From Gordonia lacunae (GTDB lineage Bacteria > Actinomycetota > Actinomycetes > Mycobacteriales > Mycobacteriaceae): a stretch of DNA of 64,000 nt. The notes under the pieces were generated by a model, which was given only the letters and a program-made list of their open reading frames with translations, had not been told where the DNA came from and searched no databases. Below are positions 43,079-52,892 of the stretch, piece by piece (position 1 is the stretch's first letter; every line of letters starts with the position of its first letter). A program made the translations under genes and the position numbers. The stretch lies in contig NZ_NGFO01000002.1 of assembly GCF_002149015.1 (NCBI RefSeq), forward strand, positions 62,001 to 126,000, in the 5' to 3' direction.

Positions 43079-43172
43079 TCTGATAACAAGTGTTTCCTGA
43101 TTGTCTCGTCGTCAGCTTAGCGTCTGTCGACCCGCCGGTCGACAGCCCGACGCGACCGACCACCCCGAACGC

Positions 43173-43212
43173 GCCGAACCCCGGCTCACCCGAAGGTGAG
43201 CCGGGGTTCGGC
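43173..43212. terminator. 18-bp perfect hairpin terminator
   Basis: An 18-bp perfect inverted repeat (arm begins GCCGAACCCCGGCTCACC) with a CGAA loop, ending 17 bases past the stop of the 3-hydroxyacyl-CoA dehydrogenase gene. There is no T-tract, as is usual in actinobacteria. Confidence 0.8.
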
Positions 43213-43229
43213 GTCGATCCACCGGCGGA

Positions 43230-44075
43230 TCAGTAGGTGTAGAACCCGCGACCGGTCTTCCGTCCGAGGCGGCCGGCGTCGACCATGCGGCGCAGCAGTG
43301 CCGGCGGCGCGTAATGGGGTTCGGCGAACTCCGCGTACAGCGACTCCGCGGCGGACAGCGTGACGTCGAGGCCGATGGTGTCGAGCAGTGTCAGGGGGCC
43401 CATCGGGTAGCCGCAGCCGCCCTTCATCGCGAGGTCGATGTCCTCGGCCGAGGCATAACCCGAATCGAACATCCGGATCGCCTGACACAGGTACGGGATG
43501 AGCAGGGCGTTGACGATGAAACCGGATCGGTCACCCGCCCGCACCGCCGTCTTGCCGAGCGTGTCGGTGACATATGCGCTCACGGCGTCGGCCGTCTCGG
43601 GGGCGGTGGTCAGCGTGGAGATGATCTCGACGAGCGGCATCACCGGCACCGGATTGAAGAAGTGCACGCCGACGACCCGTTCGGGCGTCTTCGTCGCCGT
43701 CGCGACCTTGATGATCGGGATCGACGACGTGTTGGTGGCGAGGATGGTGTTCGCGCCGGTCGCTTCTTCGAGGTTGGCGAAGATCTCCCGCTTGAGCTCC
43801 TCGATCTCGGGAGCCGCCTCGATCACGAGCTCGCGATCGGCGAGGTCGGCGTAGTCGGTCGTCACCCGCAGCCGCCCGAGCGCGGCGTCGGCGTCGTCCT
43901 GGGCGAGCTTGTTCCGGCTGACCGCCTTGGCCAGCGACTTCTCGACCCGCGCACGCGCGGCGTCGGCGAACTCCTGCTTGACCTCCACGATCACGACATC
44001 GCTGCCCGCCTTGGCGCACACCTCCGCGATGCCCGCACCCATGGTGCCTCCGCCGATGACGCCGATCTGCTGCAC
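43230..44075 (-). CDS. fadB2: 3-Hydroxybutyryl-CoA dehydrogenase
   Basis: A 281-aa NAD-dependent dehydrogenase for (3S)-hydroxyacyl-CoA. IGVIGGGTMGAGIAEVCAKAG is the Rossmann motif. ATNTSSIPI and HFFNPVPVMPLVEII (catalytic His), and DRSGFIVNALLIPYL in the C-terminal domain, follow the family. GTG 44075 has GGAGG upstream. The length matches mycobacterial FadB2. It is monocistronic with a strong terminator. It should serve general short-chain beta-oxidation or butanoate metabolism. Confidence 0.94.
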   Translation of the reverse strand: MQQIGVIGGGTMGAGIAEVCAKAGSDVVIVEVKQEFADAARARVEKSLAKAVSRNKLAQDDADAALGRLRVTTDYADLADRELVIEAAPEIEELKREIFANLEEATGANTILATNTSSIPIIKVATATKTPERVVGVHFFNPVPVMPLVEIISTLTTAPETADAVSAYVTDTLGKTAVRAGDRSGFIVNALLIPYLCQAIRMFDSGYASAEDIDLAMKGGCGYPMGPLTLLDTIGLDVTLSAAESLYAEFAEPHYAPPALLRRMVDAGRLGRKTGRGFYTY

Positions 44076-44252
44076 AGTGAACCTCCGAAGTCGAGTGGTA
44101 CGACAAACGGTAGTCGGTCGACCACACGGCACGAATCCGGTGTCCTCATCGCGCAGCGGACCCGGCCGGCGGCGTGGAGGTTGATTCGACGATTCCGACG
44201 TGTCGTCTCACCTCGCCCGCTAGCGTGGCTCAGATCACGATCGGGGGATGCG

Positions 44253-45839
44253 ATGATGCCAGCTCGGTTCGACGCGCACGGTGCGACCCGCCCGGGAACG
44301 CGGTGGCGCCGGCGACTCCGTGCCGCCACCTGCCTCGCCGCGGGCGCGACACTCGTCTCGACGCTCCTGGTGGCCACTCCCGCCGACGCGGCCAATCACC
44401 TCTTCCCCGACATCTCCGAGGTCTCGGTTCCGCAGGCGGACTGTGGACCCGGCTCGCTCCCCGAACCGGGTCTGCAGGGTGACGTCAGCGCCGAGGACCG
44501 GCTCTCCGGACGCAGTATGCGCGGCTACCGCTGCAACATCACGCGGCTCGGTGGTGTCCGGGGCGCGGGCGGCGGGATCGTCTCGGCGAACTTCGAGCAC
44601 TGCAGCTACACCGGCAGCCTGTTCCCCGGGAACAACTGGGTGAACCCGCCGGGTGTCCAGGTCATCGACGCCTCCGATCCGACCGCGCCGCGGGTCGTCG
44701 GCTCGCTCACGGACCCCGCCATGCGCGGCGGCACCTGGGAGACCCTGAAGGTCAACAAGCAACGCAAGCTGCTCGCCGCGACATCGGTGCCGCTGCTGTG
44801 GGGCGGCGGGTTCTTCGCGGTGTACGACATCTCCGACTGCGCCCACCCCAAGCTCCTCAACACGGGCCCGGGCACGTCGACGCCCCTGCCGTTCACCTCA
44901 CACGAGGGCGGCTTCTCCCCCGACGGCCGCACCTACTGGGCCTCCGGGGTGTTCCCCGGTCACCTCAGCGCCATCGACATCGCCGATCCACGGTCGCCCC
45001 GCGTGATCTGGCAGGGACTCCACTCGTTCCTCGGACACGGCTTCGGCGTCTCCCCCGACGGAAATCGGATGTTCCTGTCCAACATGGCCGGGGTGACCGT
45101 GCTCGACATCAGCGACGTCCAGCGCAGACGGCCGCACCCGCAGGTCCCCCACGTCGCCGCGTATCTGTGGCCCGACGGCCAGCTCAACCAGCACTCGATC
45201 CCGATCACCTACCGCGGCCGGCCGCACATCGTCACCGCGGACGAGGCCGGCTCCGGCGGGGTCAAGATCTTCGACGTGACGAGGGTGAACACGCCCCGGT
45301 ACACCGCGCAGATCAAGCTCGAGATCAATCTCCCGGAGCACCTCGACACCAACCTGCGGTCGTCGACCGGCGGTTCGCTGTTCAGCAGCAACCCGCACTA
45401 CTGCGCGGTCGACCGGCCGAACGATCCCACCGCCCTGGCCTGCGGCTGGGAGTCATCGGGCATCCGGGTCTTCGACATCCGCGACCTCGACCGTATTCGC
45501 GAGATCGCCTACTACAACCCGCCGGCCCGCACGGGCACCACCCTGCTCGAGACCCCCAACTCGCCGCACGTCGTGGGCTCGCTGCTGGGTGTGCCCGCCG
45601 TCGAATTCCTCAGTCTCGGGATGTCGATCGCGAACGGCAAGGTCCGGTTGAACGAGATGGTCGGTCCGCGTAGCGGGATGGTCGTCGGGGGCGACATGTC
45701 CACGGACTGGTGCATGTCGCCGCCGGAGTTCCGGGGCAACGAACTGCGCGTCACCTGTTCCGACGGCGGTTTCCAGGTGTTGCGGTTGAGTCCCGCGGTG
45801 TACACCCCGCCGCCGGACCAGGACTCCTCGATCGGATGA
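44253..45839 (+). CDS. Secreted LVIVD-repeat beta-propeller protein
   Basis: A 528-aa exported protein. A long signal peptide covers about residues 1-42 (cleavage near ADAAN). Repeated motifs of the form VIDASDPTAPRVVGSL, AIDIADPRSPRVIWQ, KIFDVTRVNTPR and VFDIRDLDRIREIAYY mark LVIVD propeller blades. ATG 44253 (ATG 44256 also possible) follows a GGGGGA site. It overlaps a DUF305 gene by 4 bp, so both probably work outside the membrane. The function is not known; a binding or hydrolytic role is possible. Confidence 0.88.
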   Translation: MMPARFDAHGATRPGTRWRRRLRAATCLAAGATLVSTLLVATPADAANHLFPDISEVSVPQADCGPGSLPEPGLQGDVSAEDRLSGRSMRGYRCNITRLGGVRGAGGGIVSANFEHCSYTGSLFPGNNWVNPPGVQVIDASDPTAPRVVGSLTDPAMRGGTWETLKVNKQRKLLAATSVPLLWGGGFFAVYDISDCAHPKLLNTGPGTSTPLPFTSHEGGFSPDGRTYWASGVFPGHLSAIDIADPRSPRVIWQGLHSFLGHGFGVSPDGNRMFLSNMAGVTVLDISDVQRRRPHPQVPHVAAYLWPDGQLNQHSIPITYRGRPHIVTADEAGSGGVKIFDVTRVNTPRYTAQIKLEINLPEHLDTNLRSSTGGSLFSSNPHYCAVDRPNDPTALACGWESSGIRVFDIRDLDRIREIAYYNPPARTGTTLLETPNSPHVVGSLLGVPAVEFLSLGMSIANGKVRLNEMVGPRSGMVVGGDMSTDWCMSPPEFRGNELRVTCSDGGFQVLRLSPAVYTPPPDQDSSIG

Positions 45840-46519
45840 GTACCACTCGCCCCGGCGGTCCGCTGGTGCGGGCGGCGGTCCTCGGTGTGACGGCGGCCCT
45901 GCTCGTCACCATGGGCGTCGTCGTCGGCGCGGTGTGGCCGCGAGGCGACCACGACTCGTCCGCGATGAGCTTGTCGGACATCGGATTCGCCCAGGACATG
46001 TCGACGCATCACGACCAGGCCATCCTGATGTCGAGGACGATCAGCGCCGTCCCCGGGGTCGCACCGCAGATCCGCGGTGTCGCCGACCGGATCGTCCACA
46101 CGCAGACCGCCGAGACCGCGACGATGCGGGGCTGGCTGCAGTGGTTCGACCAGCCGATGACAACGACGGAGCCGATGTCCTGGATGTCCGGGATGTCCGG
46201 CGGGGAGGCCCACCACGAGGGCACCCACCGCCAGGGCACCGACGACGAAGCCGGGCCGCCGATGCCGGGGATCGCGAGCATCGACGAGGTCGGCCGGCTC
46301 TCCACGCTGCCGGTAGGCGAGGCGGAGATCCTGTTCCTGCAGTTGATGGTCCGACACCACCGGGGCGGGATGTCGATGGCCCAGGCCGCCTACAACGACG
46401 CACGTACCAGCTCCGCCACGAAAGATCTGGCGCTCACGATGATCGGCGACCAGGGCGACGAGATCGGCGTGATGACGATGTTGCTCAAGGAGCGCGGCGC
46501 CGACCCGCTGCCGACCTGA
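45836..46519 (+). CDS. Membrane-anchored DUF305 protein
   Basis: A 227-aa protein with an N-terminal membrane anchor (AAVLGVTAALLVTMGVVVGAVW, about residues 12-33) and a DUF305 domain outside: AQDMSTHHDQAILMSRTI and MVRHHRGGMSMAQAA carry the paired His-His motifs, with many Met. His/Met-rich DUF305 proteins bind metal and are often linked to copper. It overlaps the LVIVD gene. A role in periplasmic metal handling is an inference. Confidence 0.88.
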   Translation: MSTTRPGGPLVRAAVLGVTAALLVTMGVVVGAVWPRGDHDSSAMSLSDIGFAQDMSTHHDQAILMSRTISAVPGVAPQIRGVADRIVHTQTAETATMRGWLQWFDQPMTTTEPMSWMSGMSGGEAHHEGTHRQGTDDEAGPPMPGIASIDEVGRLSTLPVGEAEILFLQLMVRHHRGGMSMAQAAYNDARTSSATKDLALTMIGDQGDEIGVMTMLLKERGADPLPT

Positions 46520-46556
46520 TCACCCGGGGTTGGTCGCCAACGGATCGGCGTCGAAC

Positions 46557-47054
46557 TCAATCGGTCTTCGGATGCAGGATGAACATCTCCCACACCTCTT
46601 TCTGATCCGCCGCCCACGGGTCGTAGACGAACGGTGCGTGCCGCAGGGCCATCCCCGCCTTGCGCGGCGTCCGATTGGCCTTGAAACCGTTGCAGGACTT
46701 ACACGCCGCCACCTGATTGCCGAATGTACTCGGGCCGCCCTGGGACACCGGGACGATGTGGTCGACGGTGTCGGCGGGGCCGTCGCAGTAGGCACAGATC
46801 CACTGATCACGCCGCAGGATGGTGGCATTCGATGCATACGAGTCCATCGTCTTACCCGCGAACGGACGGTAGGCATCCCGCTTGATCGCCACCACCTTGT
46901 GGATGGGCAGCGACAGCGTCGGGGAGTGGACGACGCGAACCAGCGGGGTGCCCTCGACGTTCCGCGCGACCTCGGTGGTCAACAGGACGGCGGCACGGCG
47001 CCAGGTGACGCGCGCCAGGATCTGCAGTCCGGCATTGGTGACGAAGATGGTCAT
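46557..47054 (-). CDS. HNH endonuclease
   Basis: A 165-aa protein with an HNH nuclease domain at about residues 82-130: zinc pairs Cys87/Cys90 and Cys118/Cys121, and the catalytic His99 in VDHIVPVSQGG. An N-terminal arm of mixed strands precedes it. The ATG at 47054 has GAGGAG upstream. Stand-alone HNH proteins of this kind are common in actinobacterial chromosomes and are not linked here to a phage or restriction system. Its biological role is open. Confidence 0.9.
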   Translation of the reverse strand: MTIFVTNAGLQILARVTWRRAAVLLTTEVARNVEGTPLVRVVHSPTLSLPIHKVVAIKRDAYRPFAGKTMDSYASNATILRRDQWICAYCDGPADTVDHIVPVSQGGPSTFGNQVAACKSCNGFKANRTPRKAGMALRHAPFVYDPWAADQKEVWEMFILHPKTD

Positions 47055-47390
47055 GACAGCTCCTCGATGCGTGGGCGAGTGAGTGCGCCGACCACCGAGG
47101 TTCATGACCTCAGGAACTGGTGACGCGTGATGTGATCGGTCCGGGCCTACCGTCGGATCTCAGTCCGCACGGATGGTCGGATGAGGCCGTCCGCCACTCG
47201 CCGGCGAAAGCCTTGTCACCCATCGACATCTGCGTCACCTCCTCTCGTTGGTCTGGCCTGCTCTGTCGCCACGATAACCGCGGTCGGTGGCCACTGCCAC
47301 CGTTTATGTCCGGCGTGTTCGGATGTTCACCCAGTTCACACGGGCTGTTTGCAGGACTATTCCACCCCGCGCCTGCTGCGATGCCGACGG
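47055..47390. other. 336-bp intergenic region without a gene
   Basis: No open frame here has coding character or a supported start. A small hairpin (CGGTGGC-CACT-GCCACCG, 47285-47302) is present. The promoter of the HNH gene should lie at the left end; the crotonase gene ends at the right. Confidence 0.6.
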
Positions 47391-48293
47391 TCAGAAGATC
47401 TCGGGCAGATCCGCCGACACCGTGTTGGGGTAGGTTGCCGAGCGCTTCTCCAAGAACGACATGACGCCCTCGTAGACGTCACCGGACTGGCCGCGGTAGA
47501 AGATCGCCTTGGAATCCGCGACATGGGCGTCGAGCGGGCTCGGCGCACCGGCCATCCGCCAGAGCAGCTGCCGGGTCAGCGCCGCCGAGACGGGTGCGCT
47601 GTTCGCGGTCATCTCGCGGGCGACGGCGATCGCGGTGTCGAGGACCTGGTCTTTCGGCACGACCTGTTGGATCAGCCCACGCTCGTGGGCTTCGGCGACC
47701 GGCACCATCTTGGCGCCGATCGTCCACTGCAGCGCGGTCGGCAGTCCGACGAGCCGGGGCAGGAACCAGCTCGATGCGGCTTCGGGCACGAGCCCCCGCG
47801 CGGCGAAGACGAAGCCGAACTTCGCATCCTCCGAGGCGATGCGGACGTCGGCGGGGAGAGTCATGGTGACCCCCACGCCGGCCGACGGCCCGTTGACGGC
47901 CACCACGATCGGCTTCAGCGAGGCGAACATCCGCAGCGTCAGCTTGCCGCCCTCGTCGGCCGGGACCTCGTCTGAGTCCACCACCGAGTCATCCTGGCCC
48001 GCTCGCTTCGCTCCCGGCGCCGACGACGCGTCGAATGTCGAACCGCCCGCCTCGAGGTCGGCGCCGGCGCAGAACGCGCGTCCGTTGCCGGTCAGCACGA
48101 CCGCGCGGACGGAGTCGTCGGCGTCGGTGTCGTCGAAGGCAGCGCGCAACTCCTCCCCCATCTGCATGGTGAAGGCGTTGAGCCGGTCGGGCCGGTTGAG
48201 CCGGAAGATCGCGATCTCCCCGTCCCGTTCGACGGTGATGGTGGGCTGGTCCTGTCGGGACTTGCGCCCGACCTCTGATGTATCGCTCGTCAC
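47391..48293 (-). CDS. Enoyl-CoA hydratase/isomerase (crotonase)
   Basis: A 300-aa crotonase. RLNRPDRLNAF, GNGRAFCAGADLEAGG and NGPSAGVGVTMTL carry the oxyanion hole; Glu is kept in RGLVPEAASSWFLPRLVG but the first Glu of hydratases is missing, so isomerase or atypical hydratase activity is likely. An insert near residues 80-110 (DASSAPGAKRAGQDDSVVDS) is unusual. The start GTG at 48293 has no strong ribosome site. It is downstream of clpC but separated from it by a strong hairpin. Confidence 0.9.
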   Translation of the reverse strand: MTSDTSEVGRKSRQDQPTITVERDGEIAIFRLNRPDRLNAFTMQMGEELRAAFDDTDADDSVRAVVLTGNGRAFCAGADLEAGGSTFDASSAPGAKRAGQDDSVVDSDEVPADEGGKLTLRMFASLKPIVVAVNGPSAGVGVTMTLPADVRIASEDAKFGFVFAARGLVPEAASSWFLPRLVGLPTALQWTIGAKMVPVAEAHERGLIQQVVPKDQVLDTAIAVAREMTANSAPVSAALTRQLLWRMAGAPSPLDAHVADSKAIFYRGQSGDVYEGVMSFLEKRSATYPNTVSADLPEIF

Positions 48294-48360
48294 ACGTCGA
48301 TGCTATCGGGCAGTGGGACACGTCAAGTCGGCTGTGTCAATCCGTCCCCGGATACACCAC

Positions 48361-48396
48361 GACGGCGGCGCCACCCTCTCGGGTGACGCCGCCGTC
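48361..48396 (-). terminator. clpC terminator hairpin
   Basis: An inverted repeat of 16 positions with one mismatch (10 bp GACGGCGGCG/CGCCGCCGTC, one mismatch, then five more pairs), with a TCTC loop, 34 bp downstream of the clpC stop. There is no T-tract. Confidence 0.75.
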
Positions 48397-48429
48397 AACG
48401 GTGTCAGAACAGCTCAGCCGGGCCCGGTG

Positions 48430-50970
48430 TCAGCTGGCGTCGGCGTCGCCGGCCTTGGTGAGCTCGACCGGTGCGTCGGGAACCATGCGCGGCTTCTCCG
48501 AGCCGGTGAAGACGAACCGGGCGTCTTCGCCGTCGCCCTCGCCGTCCCAATTCTCGACGTCGACCAGGACGATCTGTCCGGGAGCGATGTCGCCGAACAG
48601 GATCTTCTCCGAGAGCTGATCCTCGATCTCGCGCTGGATGGTGCGACGCAGCGGGCGCGCACCCAGCACCGGATCGAATCCACGCTTGGCCAGCAGCGAC
48701 TTCGCGCGGTCGGTGACCTCGAGTGCCATGTCCTTGTTCTTCAGCGCGCCCTCCACGCGAGTCAGCATGAGGTCGACCATCTGGATGATCTCGTCACGCG
48801 TGAGCTGGTGGAACACGACGATGTCGTCGATACGGTTGAGGAACTCGGGACGGAAGTGCTTCTTGAGTTCGTCGTTGACCTTCTGCTTCATCCGGTCGTA
48901 GTTCGACTGGGTACCGTCGCTCGACGAGAAGCCCATGCCCACGGCCTTGGAGATGTCCGAGGTTCCGAGGTTCGAGGTGAAGATCAGCACGGTGTTCTTG
49001 AAGTCGACCGTGCGACCCTGACCGTCGGTCAGGCGACCGTCCTCGAGAACCTGCAACAGGGTGTTGTAGATCTCCGAGTGGGCCTTCTCGATCTCGTCGA
49101 ACAGCACCACCGAGAACGGCTTGCGGCGCACCTTCTCGGTGAGCTGGCCGCCCTCTTCGTAGCCGACGTACCCGGGCGGGGCACCGAACAGACGCGACGC
49201 GGTGAAGCGGTCGTGGAACTCACCCATGTCGATCTGGATGAGCGCATCGTCCTCGCCGAACAGGAAGTTCGCCAGCGCCTTGGAGAGCTCGGTCTTACCG
49301 ACGCCGGACGGACCGGCGAAGATGAACGAGCCCGACGGACGCTTCGGATCCTTCAGGCCTGCGCGCGTACGACGGATGGCCTTCGACACCGCCTTGACGG
49401 CGTCTTCCTGGCCGATGATCCGCTTGTGCAGCTCGTCCTCCATGCGGAGCAGACGGGTGGTCTCCTCCTCGGTGAGCTTGAACACCGGGATCCCGGTCCA
49501 GTTGCCGAGGACCTCGGCGATCTGCTCGTCGTCGACCTCGGCCACGACGTCCATGTCGCCGCTGCGCCATTGCTTCTCGCGCTCGGCGCGCTCGGCGACC
49601 AGCTGCTTCTCCTTGTCGCGGAGGCTGGCGGCCTTCTCGAAGTCCTGCGCGTCGATCGCGCTTTCCTTCTCCTTGCGCGCATCGGCGATGCGGTCGTCGA
49701 ACTCGCGCAGGTCCGGCGGCGCGGTCATCCGGCGGATGCGCATCCGCGCACCGGCCTCGTCGATGAGGTCGATCGCCTTGTCCGGCAGGAACCGGTCGTT
49801 GATGTAGCGATCGGCCAGCGTCGCGGCCGCGACCAGCGCACCGTCGGTGATGGAGACGCGGTGGTGCGACTCGTACCGGTCGCGCAGACCCTTGAGGATC
49901 TCGATGGTGTGCTCGACCGACGGCTCGCCCACCTGCACGGGCTGGAAGCGACGCTCGAGGGCGGCGTCCTTCTCGATGTACTTGCGGTACTCGTCGAGGG
50001 TCGTCGCACCGATGGTCTGCAGCTCGCCACGGGCCAGCTTCGGCTTGAGGATGCTGGCGGCGTCGATCGCGCCCTCGGCGGCACCCGCGCCGACGAGCGT
50101 GTGCAGCTCATCGATGAACAGGATGATGTCGCCGCGGGTGTTGATCTCCTTGAGCACCTTCTTGAGGCGTTCCTCGAAGTCACCGCGGTAGCGGCTGCCC
50201 GCGACCAGCGAACCGAGGTCGAGGGTGTAGAGCTGCTTGTCCTTGAGGGTCTCGGGGACCTTGCCGTTGACGATGGCCTGCGCGAGGCCCTCGACGACGG
50301 CGGTCTTGCCGACGCCGGGCTCACCGATCAGCACCGGGTTGTTCTTGGTGCGGCGGCTGAGCACCTGCATGACCCGCTCGATTTCCTTCTCCCGGCCGAT
50401 GACCGGGTCGAGCTTGCCCTCGGAGGCCGCGGCGGTCAGGTTACGACCGAACTGGTCGAGGACCAGCGAGGTCGACGGGGTGCCGGACTCGCTGCTGCGA
50501 CCGCCGGTGCCCGCCTCCTGTGGTTCCTTGCCCTGGTATCCGCTGAGGAGCTGGATGACCTGCTGGCGGACCCGGTTGAGGTCGGCGCCGAGCTTCACCA
50601 GCACCTGGGCGGCGACGCCCTCGCCCTCGCGGATCAGGCCGAGCAGGATGTGCTCGGTACCGATGTAGTTGTGGCCGAGCTGCAGGGCCTCGCGCAGCGA
50701 GAGCTCCAGCACCTTCTTGGCACGCGGGGTGAACGGGATGTGTCCCGACGGCGCCTGCTGGCCCTGGCCGATGATCTCTTCGACCTGGCTGCGGACCCCT
50801 TCCAGGGAGATCCCGAGCGACTCGAGCGCCTTGGCGGCCACGCCCTCGCCCTCGTGGATGAGGCCGAGGAGGATGTGCTCGGTACCGATGTAGTTGTGGT
50901 TGAGCATGCGCGCTTCTTCTTGGGCCAGGACCACAACCCGACGCGCGCGGTCGGTGAACCGTTCGAACAT
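48430..50970 (-). CDS. clpC: ATP-dependent Clp protease ATPase subunit ClpC
   Basis: An 846-aa AAA+ unfoldase that feeds substrates to ClpP. The N-terminal domain has two Clp-N repeats, each with [15 protein letters not shown]1 has [13 protein letters not shown] (Walker A) and [14 protein letters not shown], a UVR-containing middle domain ([18 protein letters not shown]) follows, and D2 has [10 protein letters not shown] and [17 protein letters not shown]-type GMGFSSS is at the ClpP loop position. The start ATG at 50970 follows GAGGGAG. It is essential in mycobacteria. A possible ClgR site lies 220 bp upstream. lsr2 and lysS are not next to it, unlike M. tuberculosis. Confidence 0.97.
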   Translation of the reverse strand: MFERFTDRARRVVVLAQEEARMLNHNYIGTEHILLGLIHEGEGVAAKALESLGISLEGVRSQVEEIIGQGQQAPSGHIPFTPRAKKVLELSLREALQLGHNYIGTEHILLGLIREGEGVAAQVLVKLGADLNRVRQQVIQLLSGYQGKEPQEAGTGGRSSESGTPSTSLVLDQFGRNLTAAASEGKLDPVIGREKEIERVMQVLSRRTKNNPVLIGEPGVGKTAVVEGLAQAIVNGKVPETLKDKQLYTLDLGSLVAGSRYRGDFEERLKKVLKEINTRGDIILFIDELHTLVGAGAAEGAIDAASILKPKLARGELQTIGATTLDEYRKYIEKDAALERRFQPVQVGEPSVEHTIEILKGLRDRYESHHRVSITDGALVAAATLADRYINDRFLPDKAIDLIDEAGARMRIRRMTAPPDLREFDDRIADARKEKESAIDAQDFEKAASLRDKEKQLVAERAEREKQWRSGDMDVVAEVDDEQIAEVLGNWTGIPVFKLTEEETTRLLRMEDELHKRIIGQEDAVKAVSKAIRRTRAGLKDPKRPSGSFIFAGPSGVGKTELSKALANFLFGEDDALIQIDMGEFHDRFTASRLFGAPPGYVGYEEGGQLTEKVRRKPFSVVLFDEIEKAHSEIYNTLLQVLEDGRLTDGQGRTVDFKNTVLIFTSNLGTSDISKAVGMGFSSSDGTQSNYDRMKQKVNDELKKHFRPEFLNRIDDIVVFHQLTRDEIIQMVDLMLTRVEGALKNKDMALEVTDRAKSLLAKRGFDPVLGARPLRRTIQREIEDQLSEKILFGDIAPGQIVLVDVENWDGEGDGEDARFVFTGSEKPRMVPDAPVELTKAGDADAS

Positions 50971-51189
50971 TGTTCTCCCTCACATTGCTAGCGCCCCGGC
51001 CGCCGCGGAGACCACCTCGGAGGTCCCGGAGGACAACCGGTGCGGATAGACGACGACCAGCCTGCTTCCACTCTAGAGGTCGTCTCGGGTGCACCTGCAG
51101 TTAACGCCTGCGCAGAGTGCATGGATCCACCGATGCGGCGGGGATGTGCACAGTACAACTGCGCTGGCCGGGGCTGTGTTCCCCGGCCG

Positions 51190-51207
51190 CTACGCCGAGA
51201 GCGAACG
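51190..51207 (-). promoter_or_regulatory. Possible ClgR operator upstream of clpC
   Basis: On the minus strand CGTTCGCTCTCGGCGTAG resembles the actinobacterial ClgR box (CGC, five bases, GCG with A/T-rich flanks), with about two mismatches to the consensus I recall. It lies 220 bp upstream of clpC, a known ClgR target in relatives. Confidence 0.35.
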
Positions 51208-51265
51208 CGCGGCCCACGCCCCGCGCCTCCTCGCCCGGACCCATCCGGAGACCTAGACTGCGTGC

Positions 51266-52177
51266 GTGTCCCGGGGAGAGTCGATCGACGTCCACGCATC
51301 CGACGAGGCGGCCGGACCCCGGGACTCGGACCTGTCCGCGGCCGGAGCGCGGGTCCGGCGGGCGCGAGAGGCCGCGGGGACGAGTCTGCGGTCGTTGGCC
51401 TCCTCGATCGGCGTGAGTCCCGCGACGCTGAGTCAGATCGAGAACGGGAAAACGGGTCTGCGCGTCGATCGGCTCGAGGCGATCGCGACCGCCCTCGGGG
51501 TCGGCGTCACGCAGATCATCGAGGGCACGGTGCCCCGGCGCGGGCCGGCCGGCCCACCGGACCCGGACGCCGTGCAGCAGGATTGGCGGCACTACGGCCC
51601 GCTCGACTTCTCCCCCATCCTGCTGGCAGCCGTCGACGAGTTCCTCGCGGTCGGCTATCACGGGACGACGATGCGACGGATCTCCACACGGTGCGGGATG
51701 TCGGTGCCCGGGATCTACAACTACTACCCGAGCAAGCAGCTCATCCTGGTCGACATCCTCGACCGCACGATGGCGGACCTCGAATGGCGGGCGGCGGCCG
51801 CGGCGGCGAGCGAGCACGACGCCGTCGGCAAGTTCTGCGCGCTCGTGGAGAACCTCGCGCTCTACCACACCCACCGCCGCCGGCTCGGTTTCCTCGGCTC
51901 CAGCGAGGTGCGAGCACTCGAGCCGTCCAACCAGCGCGACGTCAGCCGACGACGAAACCGTCAGCAGGCGCTGGTCGACGAGCAGGTGCACGCCGCGCGG
52001 ATGCTGGGACACTTCCGCCCGCCGCATCCCGATGACGCCGCGCGTGCTGTCGTCACGATGTGCACGGCACTCCCGACCTGGTGGCAACCGGACGGGCGGC
52101 TCACGCCCGAGCAGCTGGCGGCCGAGTACGTCGACTACGCGCTCGGGATCATGCGATATCAACCGCCGACCTCATGA
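51266..52177 (+). CDS. XRE-TetR fusion transcriptional regulator
   Basis: A 303-aa regulator with two DNA-binding domains. The first is an XRE/Cro helix-turn-helix (RRAREAAGTSLRSLASSIGVSPATLSQIENGKTGLRV, about residues 30-70). The second is a TetR N-terminal domain (ILLAAVDEFLAVGYHGTTMRRISTRCGMSVPGIYNYYPSKQL, about residues 115-160) with a helical ligand domain behind. The start is GTG at 51266. It may bind composite operators. It is followed 28 bp later by a separate TetR gene. Confidence 0.88.
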   Translation: MSRGESIDVHASDEAAGPRDSDLSAAGARVRRAREAAGTSLRSLASSIGVSPATLSQIENGKTGLRVDRLEAIATALGVGVTQIIEGTVPRRGPAGPPDPDAVQQDWRHYGPLDFSPILLAAVDEFLAVGYHGTTMRRISTRCGMSVPGIYNYYPSKQLILVDILDRTMADLEWRAAAAAASEHDAVGKFCALVENLALYHTHRRRLGFLGSSEVRALEPSNQRDVSRRRNRQQALVDEQVHAARMLGHFRPPHPDDAARAVVTMCTALPTWWQPDGRLTPEQLAAEYVDYALGIMRYQPPTS

Positions 52178-52197
52178 ACAAGTCAATGCTGACTTGT
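52178..52197. promoter_or_regulatory. Palindromic operator and promoter of the TetR gene
   Basis: ACAAGTCA-ATGC-TGACTTGT is a perfect 8-bp inverted repeat that begins at the base after the upstream stop. TATATT (52197-52202) overlaps its end and can serve as a -10 box, which would put transcription start close to the ATG at 52206. This is a classic autorepression layout with leaderless mRNA. Confidence 0.6.
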
Positions 52198-52205
52198 ATA
52201 TTGGC

Positions 52206-52862
52206 ATGGTGAGTTCACCCGAGGCGCCGGCCGGCACGGCAGCACCCGCCGAGACGGCACCCACTCGCCGCGAACAACGGACCATCACCAGCCAGCGACG
52301 CATTCTCGAGGCAGCCGTCGACTGCCTGATCGAGCACGGCTTCGCCGGGGCGACGACGTCGGCGATCCAGGCACGCGCAGGCGTCTCGCGTGGACGGTTA
52401 CTGCATCACTTCCCCTCCCGGGAGGACCTGCTCGTGGCCGCCGCCCGTCACCTCGCCGCCGAACGGGTGGCGGCGACCACCGCGCGCGCGGTGGCCGAGA
52501 TCGACGACCGCGTCACGGGTTCGACCAGGGTCACGAACGTCGTCGAGATGATGTGGATGTCGTTCCACGAGCCGCATTTCTGGGCCGCGGTCGAACTCTG
52601 GACCGCTTCCCGGACCAACGAGTGGATCGCCGGCGCGCTGCTTCCCGTGGAGCGGCACCTCGGGGGCGTGATCCGATCGAGCATCGACCGGATGTGGGGC
52701 CCGGAGCTGGTCGGCCACCCGCGCTACGCGCAGCTACGGGAGATCCTCTTCACCAGCATGCGCGGAGTCGCCCTCGCCTACGCCTTCGATCACCGGGACC
52801 CGCGGCGCGATCCCCATCTGCCCCAGTGGACGGACACCGCCCTCGTACTCCTCGAGGTCTGA
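52206..52862 (+). CDS. TetR-family regulator
   Basis: A 218-aa TetR protein. The N-terminal helix-turn-helix is RILEAAVDCLIEHGFAGATTSAIQARAGVSRGRLLHHFPSRED (about residues 38-80). The C-terminal ligand domain is helical. The ATG at 52206 lies right after a palindrome with a -10 element, so autoregulation is likely. A target could be the MHS transporter that starts 225 bp downstream. The inducer is unknown. Confidence 0.9.
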   Translation: MVSSPEAPAGTAAPAETAPTRREQRTITSQRRILEAAVDCLIEHGFAGATTSAIQARAGVSRGRLLHHFPSREDLLVAAARHLAAERVAATTARAVAEIDDRVTGSTRVTNVVEMMWMSFHEPHFWAAVELWTASRTNEWIAGALLPVERHLGGVIRSSIDRMWGPELVGHPRYAQLREILFTSMRGVALAYAFDHRDPRRDPHLPQWTDTALVLLEV

Positions 52863-52892
52863 CAACGTCCTCACCCACGTAAGAGTACGGGT

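Noticed and set aside
52178..52197. A KstR2 operator
   Set aside because: The palindrome ACAAGTCA/TGACTTGT does not fit the KstR2 consensus AnCAAGnnCTTGnT. It is better explained as the site of the adjacent TetR protein.
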